In this document: one piece after another, positions 34,971-44,119 of the stretch
Numbering within the stretch: position 1 is the stretch's first letter
How the letters are laid out: every line of letters begins with the position of its first letter
Source: Thalassotalea_A litorea
Lineage (GTDB): Bacteria > Pseudomonadota > Gammaproteobacteria > Enterobacterales > Alteromonadaceae
DNA: 64,000 nucleotides
Assembly (NCBI RefSeq): GCF_043642205.1
Contig: NZ_JBHZSG010000015.1
Coordinates: 1-64,000, forward strand
Reading direction: 5' to 3'
Notes under the pieces: model-generated
Told to the model about the DNA's origin: nothing
Seen by the model: only the letters and a program-made list of their open reading frames with translations
Databases searched by the model: none
Translations under genes and position numbers: made by a program

Positions 34971-36449
34971 TTAATGTGATTGTTTTAACGCCTTAAACAT
35001 TTGTGTTTCAGGGGCATTGTCACGGTAGGTTAGTTTGGATACCAGGAAGCCAGCCAATAGGGCCAGAATAAACCCTGGGATCATTTCATACAGTGCAAAG
35101 ATACCACCTAAATGCTTAAGCTCGCCCCAGATAATAACCACCAAGGCACCGGTTACGATCGAAGCCATTGCGCCAAATCGCGTATAATGTTGCCAATATA
35201 AAGCCAGAATGATGGTTGGCCCAAATGCGCTGCCAAATCCAGCCCACGCATAGCTAACCAAGCCCAAAACCGTACTTTGTGGATTTAATGCGATGATAGT
35301 CGCTAAAATGGCAATGGCCAATAAGGAAAACCTTGTTAACCACACTAATTGCGCTTCTGTAGCGGTTTTCTTACTGTATTTTTTGTAAAAATCTTCAACA
35401 ATCACAGATGAACAAACAATCAGTTGTGAATCGATAGTACTCATGATTGCCGATAAAATAGCGGCAATGATCACACCTGCGACCCAAGGATTGAGAATTG
35501 CTTTGGCCAGAAAAATAAATACCGTTTCACTGTTTTCCAGCGGACTTTCAGCATAATAAGCAATGCCAACTAATCCTACTGCCAGGGCGCCGATTAAAGA
35601 TAATACCATCCAAACCATGGCAATATTGCGCGATGTGGGGATATCTTCGACCGAACGAATGGCCATAAATCGTGACAATATATGGGGTTGACCAAAATAG
35701 CCAAGTCCCCAGGCCATCAAGGAAATAAAACCTATCCAGGAAAAGTTTGTAAACAACTCAGCATATTGCGGGTTTACGGCCATCAATGTTTGTTCGGTTT
35801 GCTGCCAACCACCTAATTCCTGAATGGCCACGATAGGCAAAATAATCAGGGCAATTAACATTAAGCACCCTTGAAAAAAGTCGGTCCAACTGACCGCCAA
35901 AAAGCCGCCGAGAAAGGTATAGGAAACGATGATCACGGCACCGATGATTAACGCCTGTAAATAGTCCAGCCCAAACACCTTCTCAAACAAGATAGCACCA
36001 CCAACCAGGCCAGAGGAAACGTAGAAAGTGAAGAAAACCAGAATTGTTACGGCAGATGCCAAACGTAAAACGCCAGATTTATCTTGAAAACGATTTTCGA
36101 AAAATTCGGGAATTGTCAGCGCATTGCCGGCTTTTTCGGTAAAACCCCGTAATCTTGGCGCGACAATAATCCAATTAAAGAATGCGCCGATCACCAGACC
36201 CACACCGATCCAGATCTCACCGATGCCGGATAAGTAGATCGCGCCGGGCAGGCCCAGTAAAAGCCAGCCACTCATATCTGACGCGCCGACACTTAATGCG
36301 GTTACCGCCGGACCTAGTTGACGACCTCCAAGGATGTAGTCGCTTAACGTATTTGTTGCTTTGTAGGCAAAAAAGCCGATTAGCAAGGTCGTAAGAAGGT
36401 AACCGATAAAAGTTACAATTAAAGGAAGTTCCAATGTCATAGTTATCAT
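34971..36449 (-). CDS. putP: Sodium/proline symporter
   Basis: A 492-residue SSS-family transporter with about 13 helices that imports L-proline with Na+. SVGASDMSGWLLLGLPGAIYLSG carries the PutP substrate and Na+ region. GLGYFGQPHILSRFMAI and AAILSAIMSTIDSQLIVCSS are family signatures. Two in-frame ATGs (36449 and 36440) compete, and neither has a strong ribosome site. It is a lone gene, with no putA nearby. Confidence 0.93.
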   Translation of the reverse strand: MITMTLELPLIVTFIGYLLTTLLIGFFAYKATNTLSDYILGGRQLGPAVTALSVGASDMSGWLLLGLPGAIYLSGIGEIWIGVGLVIGAFFNWIIVAPRLRGFTEKAGNALTIPEFFENRFQDKSGVLRLASAVTILVFFTFYVSSGLVGGAILFEKVFGLDYLQALIIGAVIIVSYTFLGGFLAVSWTDFFQGCLMLIALIILPIVAIQELGGWQQTEQTLMAVNPQYAELFTNFSWIGFISLMAWGLGYFGQPHILSRFMAIRSVEDIPTSRNIAMVWMVLSLIGALAVGLVGIAYYAESPLENSETVFIFLAKAILNPWVAGVIIAAILSAIMSTIDSQLIVCSSVIVEDFYKKYSKKTATEAQLVWLTRFSLLAIAILATIIALNPQSTVLGLVSYAWAGFGSAFGPTIILALYWQHYTRFGAMASIVTGALVVIIWGELKHLGGIFALYEMIPGFILALLAGFLVSKLTYRDNAPETQMFKALKQSH

Positions 36450-36534
36450 TGTAGTGTTGGAATAATGCTTTGCATCCTAGCAAGTTAAAACAGTCTCTTC
36501 CAGAGCAATTCGATGGATGGTATTTTTTGTGGCA

Positions 36535-36563
36535 TAAAAAAGCCTGACACAGTCAGGCGTTTT
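36535..36563 (-). terminator. Intrinsic terminator after the ECF sigma/DUF3379 pair
   Basis: GCCTGAC-ACA-GTCAGGC (36542-36558), with seven T following on the minus strand. Confidence 0.85.
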
Positions 36564-36592
36564 AAAGATGACAGTCGAATTTACATAACGCT

Positions 36593-37306
36593 TTAGATTG
36601 ACCACTCGATGGTTGCATCGATTTTTTGTTGCCATATGTCCAACGGTTCCCGTTTGTCGCCAAGAATGATCACTTCACCTTGCTGATATTCCTGACTGCG
36701 GCCGTGAATGTTGCTGTCTGCGAATTGTTGAGTTTGCGCTAAATGCTGAGCTTTGGGGATCACAAAGACCGTAATGTTGTCGTATTTTCCTTCGATGACT
36801 AAATGCACGCTATCCATGCCGTCAAAATAACAATCTTTTACTGCGACTATCTTGCCAATTTCACCATTGAAACTTGCATTTACATCACGCATTTTGTCAT
36901 TCAATGAAATGAGGTTGATACTACCATCGGCTTTATGGTCAAATTTACCTTCCTCGTGGTAGTAGTGCGCCAAAGAGTAGTCTGCAACCGACGTGTAAAC
37001 CGGTGATGCATTAAAATAATTTACCCCCAAACCGACCATGAAGGCGACTGATGCGGCTACCGCTAAATGCCAGCGTTTTCGGCTGGATTGTTTGCGATGA
37101 CTATCCATCGTTTGTTTCAAAATCAGGTTATTGCGCAGATTTTCTGGCACGTCGACGTGCAACGCATTATCAATGCGCTTATTTAATTGCTGCATTTCCG
37201 CATAAAACCGGGCATTTGCCGGGTTTTCTTTAATGCTCTTACGGATGTCGGAACCATTATCGGTAGGGTCAGCATAAAGCCGACGCCGAAATTCTAATTC
37301 ATCCAT
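36593..37306 (-). CDS. DUF3379-type membrane protein, likely anti-sigma partner
   Basis: A 237-residue protein with a cytosolic N-terminus of about 80 residues (MDELEFRRRLYADPTDNGSDI region), one membrane helix (about 83-99, WHLAVAASVAFMVGLGVNYF) and a periplasmic domain. This matches DUF3379, often encoded next to ECF sigma factors. The ATG at 37306 has AAGGGG upstream and lies inside the last codons of the sigma gene (8-base overlap), typical of sigma/anti-sigma pairs. Upstream in-frame starts are less likely. The anti-sigma role is inferred from position. Confidence 0.75.
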   Translation of the reverse strand: MDELEFRRRLYADPTDNGSDIRKSIKENPANARFYAEMQQLNKRIDNALHVDVPENLRNNLILKQTMDSHRKQSSRKRWHLAVAASVAFMVGLGVNYFNASPVYTSVADYSLAHYYHEEGKFDHKADGSINLISLNDKMRDVNASFNGEIGKIVAVKDCYFDGMDSVHLVIEGKYDNITVFVIPKAQHLAQTQQFADSNIHGRSQEYQQGEVIILGDKREPLDIWQQKIDATIEWSI

Positions 37307-37868
37307 TATTACGCCCCTTAACTGTCTGTTCGGCTTCAATTGCATCTTTTAATTGATTCCGGGCACGGAATAACCGTGTCATTACCGTGTTTTTATTTAA
37401 ATTCAGCATGCTTGCGATTTCTTCACCACTAAAGCCGCCAATTACCTGAAGAACCAGTGGTTCCCGATAATCTGCCGGCAACCGGGCTATCTTTTCTCTT
37501 AACCAGTGATCTTCCAACTGTTGTTCAGTACTGGTACTGATGTTATCAACAATGCTGGGCTCTTCGTATTCGGACATATCCAGTTGCTTACGTTCGAAAC
37601 GACGAGCATTCTCTCTGCGAAGAATGGTTATCAACCATGACTTGGCTGCCTTTTCATCTTTTAAAGAATCAAGGGCTCTCCAAGCTCTGAGGAATGTCTC
37701 CTGAACCAGGTCTTCTGCTACATGCTGGTCGTGTACTAGCCAGAAAGCGTAACGATATAAATCGGCATGCAACGCATTTACCAACGCTTCGTATCTTGTT
37801 TGTTTATTCGCCATATCTGTAGAGACCTGAGCGGGTGAAGATTTCTTTCGAAAAATTTTCTGGATCAT
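37299..37868 (-). CDS. ECF-type sigma factor
   Basis: A 189-residue group 4 sigma-70 factor. Region 2 is YRYAFWLVHDQHVAEDLVQETFLRAWRALDSL (residues about 38-70). Region 4 is IARLPADYREPLVLQVIGGFSGEEIASMLNLNKNTVMTRLFRARNQL. An internal ATG (residue 19, MANKQTRYEAL) is an alternative start, since the first 18 residues are not conserved-looking. It is coupled to the DUF3379 gene by an 8-base overlap. Its regulon is unknown. It lies just downstream of the bat locus, on the same strand but 170 bases away. Confidence 0.9.
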   Translation of the reverse strand: MIQKIFRKKSSPAQVSTDMANKQTRYEALVNALHADLYRYAFWLVHDQHVAEDLVQETFLRAWRALDSLKDEKAAKSWLITILRRENARRFERKQLDMSEYEEPSIVDNISTSTEQQLEDHWLREKIARLPADYREPLVLQVIGGFSGEEIASMLNLNKNTVMTRLFRARNQLKDAIEAEQTVKGRNNG

Positions 37869-38037
37869 AGGGTTAGCACACTTTTAACTCTTCATTTACA
37901 TTAAGGCGTAATCGTCCATAAAACGCAACAGACCCTAAGTAATACGTTGTAAACGTGCTTTTTGATCTGTGCGTTACCAAAAGTGGGCAAGGCCCTTTTA
38001 AGTCGTAATTTTAACGCTGTAAAGAACCAAATTATCT

Positions 38038-39678
38038 TTATGGATTCATTTTCATCGGCATTTCCGATTTCGGTTTAGTTTTGTTCAAGTCCATGATTTT
38101 CTGAAGCAGTGCGTTACCTTTCCAGCTCGCGTCATTGTTGCCGAAATAACATCCCTGCAATTCATTTAACAAGGTTGCTAATGCCTGATCATTAAAAGCA
38201 TTATTCACTTGATTTATGCTGGTAATTTGTGGGTCGTCACAAACGATTGCTGCCCATTCAGGTAAAAGCGAGATTACCCTTTGTCCGTCATTGGCTTTAC
38301 AGGCGGCCATAAGTTGTAAATATGCCGTGTTTGACACTATCGTTGATGGTGAGAAATTCCCACCCGATTTCAATTTAAGCTTGCCACGTTTATGCAAAGT
38401 TGTCATCAGCCAGGCGAGGGCGGTTAGCATCCAGCCTGCGAGAAAGAACCACTGTAGCGTCGTTTGCTGCGGTTTAATTATCGGTACGGGTACACTCGTT
38501 TGCGATTGCGGTGGTATCGCTGCGTTGGCAGTGCCATCGATGGTGAATGTACGCTGTGGCAACGTCGCATACTGGACCTGATTGGTTTTGGTGTTCCACC
38601 AGGGAATTTGTACTTCAGGAATTGTGTAAGTACCAGGCTTGCTCGGCACAATGGCAAAATCCTGTACTTTCTGTGATATCAATAACCCGGATTGTACGTT
38701 GGACTGCGACTGTTGTTGGTCTGGATAGACTTTTATCCCCTCAGGCACCCGAAAATTCACTTGTGGCAATTGCTCTTCAGATAAAGCTGCCGCCGTAATG
38801 GTAACCCGTCGGGTGATAGGCTCTCCTAGCGCAAAGCTATCCTCTTGAGGCCACTCATCTTCAATGGTTAAGATCTCGCTTGGTAGCCAGTCACCAACAA
38901 ACTCTGCAGGTTTCGGTTTAACGTCAATCGCGATTTGTTTCCCTGAAACCCTGACCGGTTTTCCCTGATCAAAATTGGAAAATAAGGCACGACGCTGTCC
39001 AGAAACTATCTCACCGGCAAAAACCGGTGTATGCAAGGTGAACTCGCCACTGGTAGTTGGTTTAATCGAATAAGAGCGCTCGATGGTACGATAGCGAATG
39101 CCATTGATGATTTCCATCGACTCACTATCTTCACCGATTTGTTTAATTTCCGCTCCGGTCATTTTCGGCTCAGTTAATGTGCCGGTTTTTAACTCCTGAG
39201 CAAGGTGAAGTTTCACTTTTAGGGTAAATTGCTGTTGCACGTATACACGGGTATCGGATGCTTTGGCGCTAATAAAAACATCTTTGTTTTGCTTTGCCCG
39301 ACTATCATTTTCGGCAACAATTTCTACCTCTATTGGTTGAGAACTTGCCCCTTCAATAGTGAATGCCGGGATTGTATATTTACCTGGTTTTTGTGGCACC
39401 AGCACGGTTGTCCAACGTGTCATCCGCGTCGTTTTAAAGTTTACCATGCTGGTTTGGCTACTGACCGAAGTGCGGCCAACAATAAAGTCCTTGTTTAATG
39501 CCGACGGGTCAAATGCATCGGCGTCCATGGAATCATTGGCAACAACCGTTAGTACCAGTGATTCGTTAACCGTTGCAGGGTTTTTATCGATACTGGCGGT
39601 TAACGTGTCCAGAGCATAGCTTATCGGTGCCAGCAGACACATCATGACTACCCCAAGAATTGATTTTAGTTTTACCAC
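38038..39678 (-). CDS. batD: BatD-like protein
   Basis: A 546-residue periplasm-facing protein. It has a signal peptide (VVMMCLLAPISYALD) and tandem Ig-like beta domains (TASIDKNPATVNESLVLTVVAND; WTTVLVPQKPGKYTIPAFTIEG). A membrane helix (LQWFFLAGWMLTALAWLMTTL, about 408-428) and a cytosolic helical tail follow. This is the BatD/oxygen-tolerance family of the Bacteroides aerotolerance (bat) loci. It overlaps the batB/C gene by 7 bases and ends the six-gene operon. The molecular role is not established. Confidence 0.9.
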   Translation of the reverse strand: MVKLKSILGVVMMCLLAPISYALDTLTASIDKNPATVNESLVLTVVANDSMDADAFDPSALNKDFIVGRTSVSSQTSMVNFKTTRMTRWTTVLVPQKPGKYTIPAFTIEGASSQPIEVEIVAENDSRAKQNKDVFISAKASDTRVYVQQQFTLKVKLHLAQELKTGTLTEPKMTGAEIKQIGEDSESMEIINGIRYRTIERSYSIKPTTSGEFTLHTPVFAGEIVSGQRRALFSNFDQGKPVRVSGKQIAIDVKPKPAEFVGDWLPSEILTIEDEWPQEDSFALGEPITRRVTITAAALSEEQLPQVNFRVPEGIKVYPDQQQSQSNVQSGLLISQKVQDFAIVPSKPGTYTIPEVQIPWWNTKTNQVQYATLPQRTFTIDGTANAAIPPQSQTSVPVPIIKPQQTTLQWFFLAGWMLTALAWLMTTLHKRGKLKLKSGGNFSPSTIVSNTAYLQLMAACKANDGQRVISLLPEWAAIVCDDPQITSINQVNNAFNDQALATLLNELQGCYFGNNDASWKGNALLQKIMDLNKTKPKSEMPMKMNP

Positions 39679-41618
39679 TTTTCTTTTACTCCGATACTGC
39701 TGCGGTTCTGACGACGTTTGCGATATTCAAGGCGCATTTTATTCCTGAGCAATAAGTTGGGATCATCCGTGACCTTTTTCAAAATTTGTTGATGCTTTTG
39801 TTGTTGCTCAAGTTCTTGCTCGGTTAGTTGTGCCTGAGATTCCTTTGCCTGTCCAGGTTGCTCTGATTCTTCTTGCTGCTCTTGTTGTTCAGTCTGATTG
39901 GCACCTTCCGGCTCTGGCTCTTTATGGTCGGATTCAGATTGTTCAGAATTTTGTTGGTCCCGGTTTTGTTGGTCCCGGTTTTGCTGGTCCTGGTTTTGTT
40001 GGTCCTGGTTTTGTTGGTCCTGATTTTGTTGGTTCTGGTTTTGCTGGTCCTGGTTTTGCTGGTCCTGGTTTTGCTGGTCCTGGTTTTGCTGGTCCTGGTT
40101 TTGTTGGTCCTGGTTTTGCTGGTCCTGGTTTTGTTGGTCCTGGTTTTGCTGGTCCTGGTTTTGCTGGTCCTGGTTTTGTTGGTCCTGATTTTGCTGGTCC
40201 TGATTTTGCTGGTCCTGGTTTTGCTGGTCCTGGTTTTGCTGGTCCTGCTGGTTTAGCAATTTTTCAACTAACGCCTTGTTCGCGATAGCATCCTGATGAT
40301 TAGGAGCTTGTTGCAAAACGTTATCGTAAGCTTTTATCGCTTCTTCGAATCGCTGCATTTTAGCCAAAGTATTTGCACGGTTATACGTGGCATCCAAACC
40401 ATCTAATTCATTAAAGGCCTGTAGTGCGTTTTCATAATCACCGGCTTTATATAAGGCTGACGCTTTCCATTCAGGTTGTTTAAATTGGGCTGCTGCCTGG
40501 TCAAAATCCTGTTGATTAAATTTATCCTGAGCCTGTTGGTCTTTGCGTTTCCATAAATCATCCCAGACGGATGCCTGTACAGGTGCAGAGGTAAGTAAAG
40601 ATGCGCTCATCAGCACTGGCACCATAACCGATAATAATACTCCTTTACGACAGTAAAATAGGATCAGGGGCAGCGCGGCGAGTAATAGGTAGGGGCCAAA
40701 TTCCTGCCATTGATCACCTTGCATTTCTTGCTGCTGATTTTCAGAAACCGCTAAAACATTCCCGGAACGGGTTAAATCATTGATATCTTCATCATCATTT
40801 CGAATGGTCTGGTAGTTACCGTCATTGCGTTCACTGATCTCCGCCAACATCCGTGCATTGAGTTTAGGGATAACAATATTACCGCCCCGATCGCGCATAA
40901 GTTCGCCATTATCGAGTGTGATCGGTGCTCCTTGTTCGGTACCGACCCCAAGAATATTGATGCTATGCTCATGCTCGCGACCAAACTCGTTTACATCCTG
41001 TAATTCGTCACGGGTAATACCGTCGGTGAGCCAGTAAATATCGCCTTTTTGATAACCGGCGTTAATTAACATGTCATTGGCGAGCGTCAACGCGGGATAC
41101 GGATTAGAGCCTAGCTCTGGCATGATTTGTGGTGACAGAGAAGGCAGCAGTAAGCGAATATTATTGATATCTTCGGTAAGTGGACTGATAACAAATGCAT
41201 CACCGGCATAGGCGATTAAACCGACATCACCATCGGCGACTTTCTCAAGGAGGTCCAGAGCTTTAAAACGTGCCCTGGTTAGTCGGTTAGGTTTGGTGTC
41301 TGTGGCCAGCATGGAAAATGACATGTCCATTACGATCACCGAAGCCTTGTCGGTTTGATAGACCGGTTGTGGCAGCTTCTGCCAGGTTGGACCGGCCAGA
41401 GCCAGAATCATAAGTGTGCCTAATAGGAAAATGGGTAATAAGGCCAAAGGCTTTCCCGTTTCATTATTGGCTAACAGTACTTTGTTTAAATGTTTTGGGA
41501 CAACACGCTGCCAGGCGGAATTGGCCAAACGCAATTTTTTTAGTTGCCAAACAATAAATAACAAGGCAAAAAATGCCAATAGCCAAAATGGTCGCAGAAA
41601 ATGAAAGTTATCCAACAT
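39672..41618 (-). CDS. batB: BatB/BatC fusion: VWA domain, TPR and a long QQNQD repeat
   Basis: A 648-residue protein. Two N-terminal membrane helices come first, then a von Willebrand A domain (about 80-270, intact MIDAS DMSFS at VIVMDMSFSML). A third helix (about 300-318) and TPR repeats follow (WKASALYKAGDYENALQAFNEL; KMQRFEEAIKAYDNVLQQAPNHQDAIAN). About 20 copies of QQNQD then lead to a Glu/Gln-rich C-terminus. It combines the BatB and BatC parts in one chain, as in other gammaproteobacteria. The ATG at 41618 follows GAGGAGAAA. It overlaps batA by 11 bases. The repeat is encoded by a nearly pure 15-bp array, prone to length change. Confidence 0.9.
   Translation of the reverse strand: MLDNFHFLRPFWLLAFFALLFIVWQLKKLRLANSAWQRVVPKHLNKVLLANNETGKPLALLPIFLLGTLMILALAGPTWQKLPQPVYQTDKASVIVMDMSFSMLATDTKPNRLTRARFKALDLLEKVADGDVGLIAYAGDAFVISPLTEDINNIRLLLPSLSPQIMPELGSNPYPALTLANDMLINAGYQKGDIYWLTDGITRDELQDVNEFGREHEHSINILGVGTEQGAPITLDNGELMRDRGGNIVIPKLNARMLAEISERNDGNYQTIRNDDEDINDLTRSGNVLAVSENQQQEMQGDQWQEFGPYLLLAALPLILFYCRKGVLLSVMVPVLMSASLLTSAPVQASVWDDLWKRKDQQAQDKFNQQDFDQAAAQFKQPEWKASALYKAGDYENALQAFNELDGLDATYNRANTLAKMQRFEEAIKAYDNVLQQAPNHQDAIANKALVEKLLNQQDQQNQDQQNQDQQNQDQQNQDQQNQDQQNQDQQNQDQQNQDQQNQDQQNQDQQNQDQQNQDQQNQDQQNQNQQNQDQQNQDQQNQDQQNRDQQNRDQQNSEQSESDHKEPEPEGANQTEQQEQQEESEQPGQAKESQAQLTEQELEQQQKHQQILKKVTDDPNLLLRNKMRLEYRKRRQNRSSIGVKEKW
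39946..40250 (-). repeat. 15-bp coding tandem repeat inside batB/C
   Basis: About 20 units of 15 bp (coding strand CAGGACCAGCAAAAC and CAGGACCAACAAAAC variants) encode Q-D-Q-Q-N. Units differ by single synonymous bases (CAG/CAA). A few encode QNQQN or R for D near the 3' end. The frame is kept throughout. Opposite-strand frames full of PGFVG or VLLVL are by-products. Confidence 0.95.
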
Positions 41619-42630
41619 GACTTTCTCCTCGCACATTATCACGTAATGATTGGTACAAACTGGTCAGCCAAGGCAGCACGCAAAGCGCAACTATGATAGC
41701 CATCAATAATGCCAGTGGGTAATAATACAGGGCTGTCAGCGGGCGCATTTGCTGTTGCTCCTGTTCAACCGGTTCCAGTTGATCCAGCATTTCATAAATG
41801 TTACTCATGGTGACACTGTCTGTTGCGCGAAAGTAGCTCCCCTGGGTTTGCTTGGCGATATGCTTTAAGCTGGTTTCATCCAGATCTCTGGATGGGTTTA
41901 CTTTGCGATTACCAAATAGCGATCGCTCCATCATAACTTCGGCGCCGATGCCTATGGTGTAAATCGTCACATTGTTAGCAACGGCCACTTCCAAAGCTTG
42001 CTCTGGGGAAACTTTGCCAGCGGTGTTTTGGCCATCGGTTAACAAAACCAATACCCGATTGGAGTCTTTTTTATTTAAAAAGCGCTTTACCGATAGTGCG
42101 ATGGCATCACCGATGGCGGTTTTTTGTCCTACCAGACCTATCACCGCTTCATCCAACATCTGTTTAACCGTTTGTCGGTCATAGGTCATAGGAGTTTGCA
42201 TATAGGCATCGTCAGCAAATAAAATTAAACCCAGTCGGTCTCCCTGGCGACGCTCAATGAACTCTCCTAGCAATTGTTTTAGCATAGCCAGACGGTTAAC
42301 CTGACGGCCATTCAATTCCATATCTTCTATTTGCATACTGCCGGATAAATCAACTGCAATCATCATTTCCCGACTTTCGCTGGCAATAGGCGCGGGATCC
42401 CCAAGCCATTGCGGGCGAGTAAGTGCCAATACAAACAGGCACCATAAAATAATGAAAACGGGTAAGGGGAGGTTACGATTATTAGCGATTAACGCATTCG
42501 AACGCACAGCTCCGAGTGTGAATGGCACTTTTAATGCGGCGTTAGATTGCGCGCGTGCAGGTAAAAACTTGGCCAATAGGAAAGGTAATGGCAAGCACAG
42601 AGCCAGCCAAGGCCAGGCAAATGTGATCAT
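41608..42630 (-). CDS. batA: BatA-like VWA-domain membrane protein
   Basis: A 340-residue inner-membrane protein with two N-terminal helices (about 4-20 and 57-71) and a von Willebrand A domain (about 88-275). The intact MIDAS is DLSGSM (94-99), with the second metal loop TPMTYDR and LTDGQN. A C-terminal helix is at 305-325. It belongs to the BatA family. It overlaps both neighbours (4 bases with DUF4381, 11 with batB/C). Role in stress tolerance or complex assembly is inferred from the moxR-bat context. Confidence 0.92.
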   Translation of the reverse strand: MITFAWPWLALCLPLPFLLAKFLPARAQSNAALKVPFTLGAVRSNALIANNRNLPLPVFIILWCLFVLALTRPQWLGDPAPIASESREMMIAVDLSGSMQIEDMELNGRQVNRLAMLKQLLGEFIERRQGDRLGLILFADDAYMQTPMTYDRQTVKQMLDEAVIGLVGQKTAIGDAIALSVKRFLNKKDSNRVLVLLTDGQNTAGKVSPEQALEVAVANNVTIYTIGIGAEVMMERSLFGNRKVNPSRDLDETSLKHIAKQTQGSYFRATDSVTMSNIYEMLDQLEPVEQEQQQMRPLTALYYYPLALLMAIIVALCVLPWLTSLYQSLRDNVRGESHVG

Positions 42631-43115
42631 GACTTACCTCCGCGTGTTGCATCTTCATTCCGGTTTGGCAGTTGTACATGCTGACACCATAAGATAGCGG
42701 CTTTGTGCATTTCCGGCGCATAGATATCGTGTTGATTTTTTCGATAATGATCAACAATGGCGTTTTGCGCTAATACTTTGAATTTTGGTTGGGTATCGGT
42801 TGGCAACTTGGTTAAAAAGAAACGTAACAATGTTTCTCCATGCAGTTTGGCGACCTGTTGTCGTTCAAAATAATGCAGGCATATCCATTTTAAGGTATTG
42901 AGAGTTTGCTCGCTGCTCAATGAATCGTTGCCTGACAGGAACTTTAAGCCTTGATTTTTCACCCGCAAATAACGCAACTGCTGGCGCCAGCGATTCGCAA
43001 CGTAGACGATTAGGCCAATAATAATGGCAATGATGATCCACCAACCTGGCGCAAGTGGCCAGATGGAAATCGCGTCAGGTAAATGGATATCCTTCAATTC
43101 TGCTAAGGGATCCAC
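42627..43115 (-). CDS. DUF4381 membrane protein of the bat locus
   Basis: A 162-residue protein starting DPLAELKDIHLPDAISIWPLAPGWWII, the recognisable DUF4381 opening, with one membrane helix (about 27-44). A cytosolic helical domain includes WICLHYFERQQVAKLHGE. It is found between DUF58 and batA in moxR loci of proteobacteria. It overlaps the DUF58 gene by 13 bases and batA by 4. Function unknown. Confidence 0.88.
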   Translation of the reverse strand: MDPLAELKDIHLPDAISIWPLAPGWWIIIAIIIGLIVYVANRWRQQLRYLRVKNQGLKFLSGNDSLSSEQTLNTLKWICLHYFERQQVAKLHGETLLRFFLTKLPTDTQPKFKVLAQNAIVDHYRKNQHDIYAPEMHKAAILWCQHVQLPNRNEDATRGGKS

Positions 43116-44089
43116 GATGCAACTCCTGATTTTAATTGTTGTTCGATACTTTCTCCGGCTGAAAATGACAAACAGCGAGCACCGGCTTTTCGGAATAACC
43201 CCTGCAATTGCTCAACTCTATTATCGGCCTGCAGTTGGTATCTTCTGGCGGTTTTTTTATCACCAAGGGTCAGTTGTAATTGCTCCTTACCATTGGTCAA
43301 CGCTACCGAGGTTTTTTGAGGAAAGCTCGGGAGCTCAAGCTCCATTGGGTCATGAATATGGCAAATTACCAGTTCACAATGGCGGCTTATTTGGTTTAAC
43401 GGCTTAATTGCCTGTTCGTCGAAATGGTAGCCATCGGTAATGAGATAGACCAAGGCACCGGGTTTGGCGATTTGTTTTAAGCGCAAACAATTATCGTAGA
43501 AATATTGGTTGTCGGTATTTTCCCTGGTTTGTACCTTGTGCAATTCTTCCAATGCATGAAGATAATGCAGCACTCCTTTTTGTCTGCTTTTGGGTTTTAG
43601 CTCCATGTGCTGACGTTGGTTAAATACTAAACCTCCTAACCGGTCACCACGTTTGCTGGTATGCCAGGCAAGCAAAGATGCGACATGGGCAGCTTGCACC
43701 GATTTAAACAACAACCGCGAACCAAAATACATAGAGTTTCCGAAATCTGTCGCGATCAGCACTGGCCGTTCTACTTCTTCGCGAAATAGCTTGGTATGGG
43801 TTTTTCCGGTTCGGGCGGTTACGCGCCAGTCGATAGCCCGGATGTCGTCACCATTTTGATAATGCCGTACTTCGTCAAATTCCATGCCGCGGCCTTTGGT
43901 ACGAGCCAGGTAATTGCCGGCTAGCTGGCCATGCAGTGCTTTCTTCGGCGCCAGATCAATGAGCGATACCTTGCCCTGATAAAACAGCAGCTCATTAATC
44001 GAAAGGTGCACACCGTCGCTGGCAAGAATCGCCAGTTGACGGTCGATATCGGCATGGTTCAGGGGATCAGTTGCCTTGTTAAACCACAT
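43103..44089 (-). CDS. DUF58 domain protein
   Basis: A 328-residue cytosolic protein. The DUF58 core is GRGMEFDEVRHYQNGDDIRAIDWRVTARTGKTHTKLFREEVERPVLIATDF (about residues 68-120), and the fold is VWA-like. It is nearly always encoded directly after moxR. It begins 30 bases after moxR on the same strand. The biochemical role is unknown; MoxR ATPases are thought to act as chaperones for VWA proteins. Confidence 0.92.
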   Translation of the reverse strand: MWFNKATDPLNHADIDRQLAILASDGVHLSINELLFYQGKVSLIDLAPKKALHGQLAGNYLARTKGRGMEFDEVRHYQNGDDIRAIDWRVTARTGKTHTKLFREEVERPVLIATDFGNSMYFGSRLLFKSVQAAHVASLLAWHTSKRGDRLGGLVFNQRQHMELKPKSRQKGVLHYLHALEELHKVQTRENTDNQYFYDNCLRLKQIAKPGALVYLITDGYHFDEQAIKPLNQISRHCELVICHIHDPMELELPSFPQKTSVALTNGKEQLQLTLGDKKTARRYQLQADNRVEQLQGLFRKAGARCLSFSAGESIEQQLKSGVASWIP

Positions 44090-44119
44090 TAATTATTCAC
44101 CATTTTCCCTATAATTGGA

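Noticed and set aside
39830..40288. Plus-strand collagen-like (PGFAGPGFVG) and VLLVL-rich frames
   Set aside because: They are by-products of the 15-bp repeat in batB/C. The minus frame has VWA and TPR domains and a start with a ribosome site.
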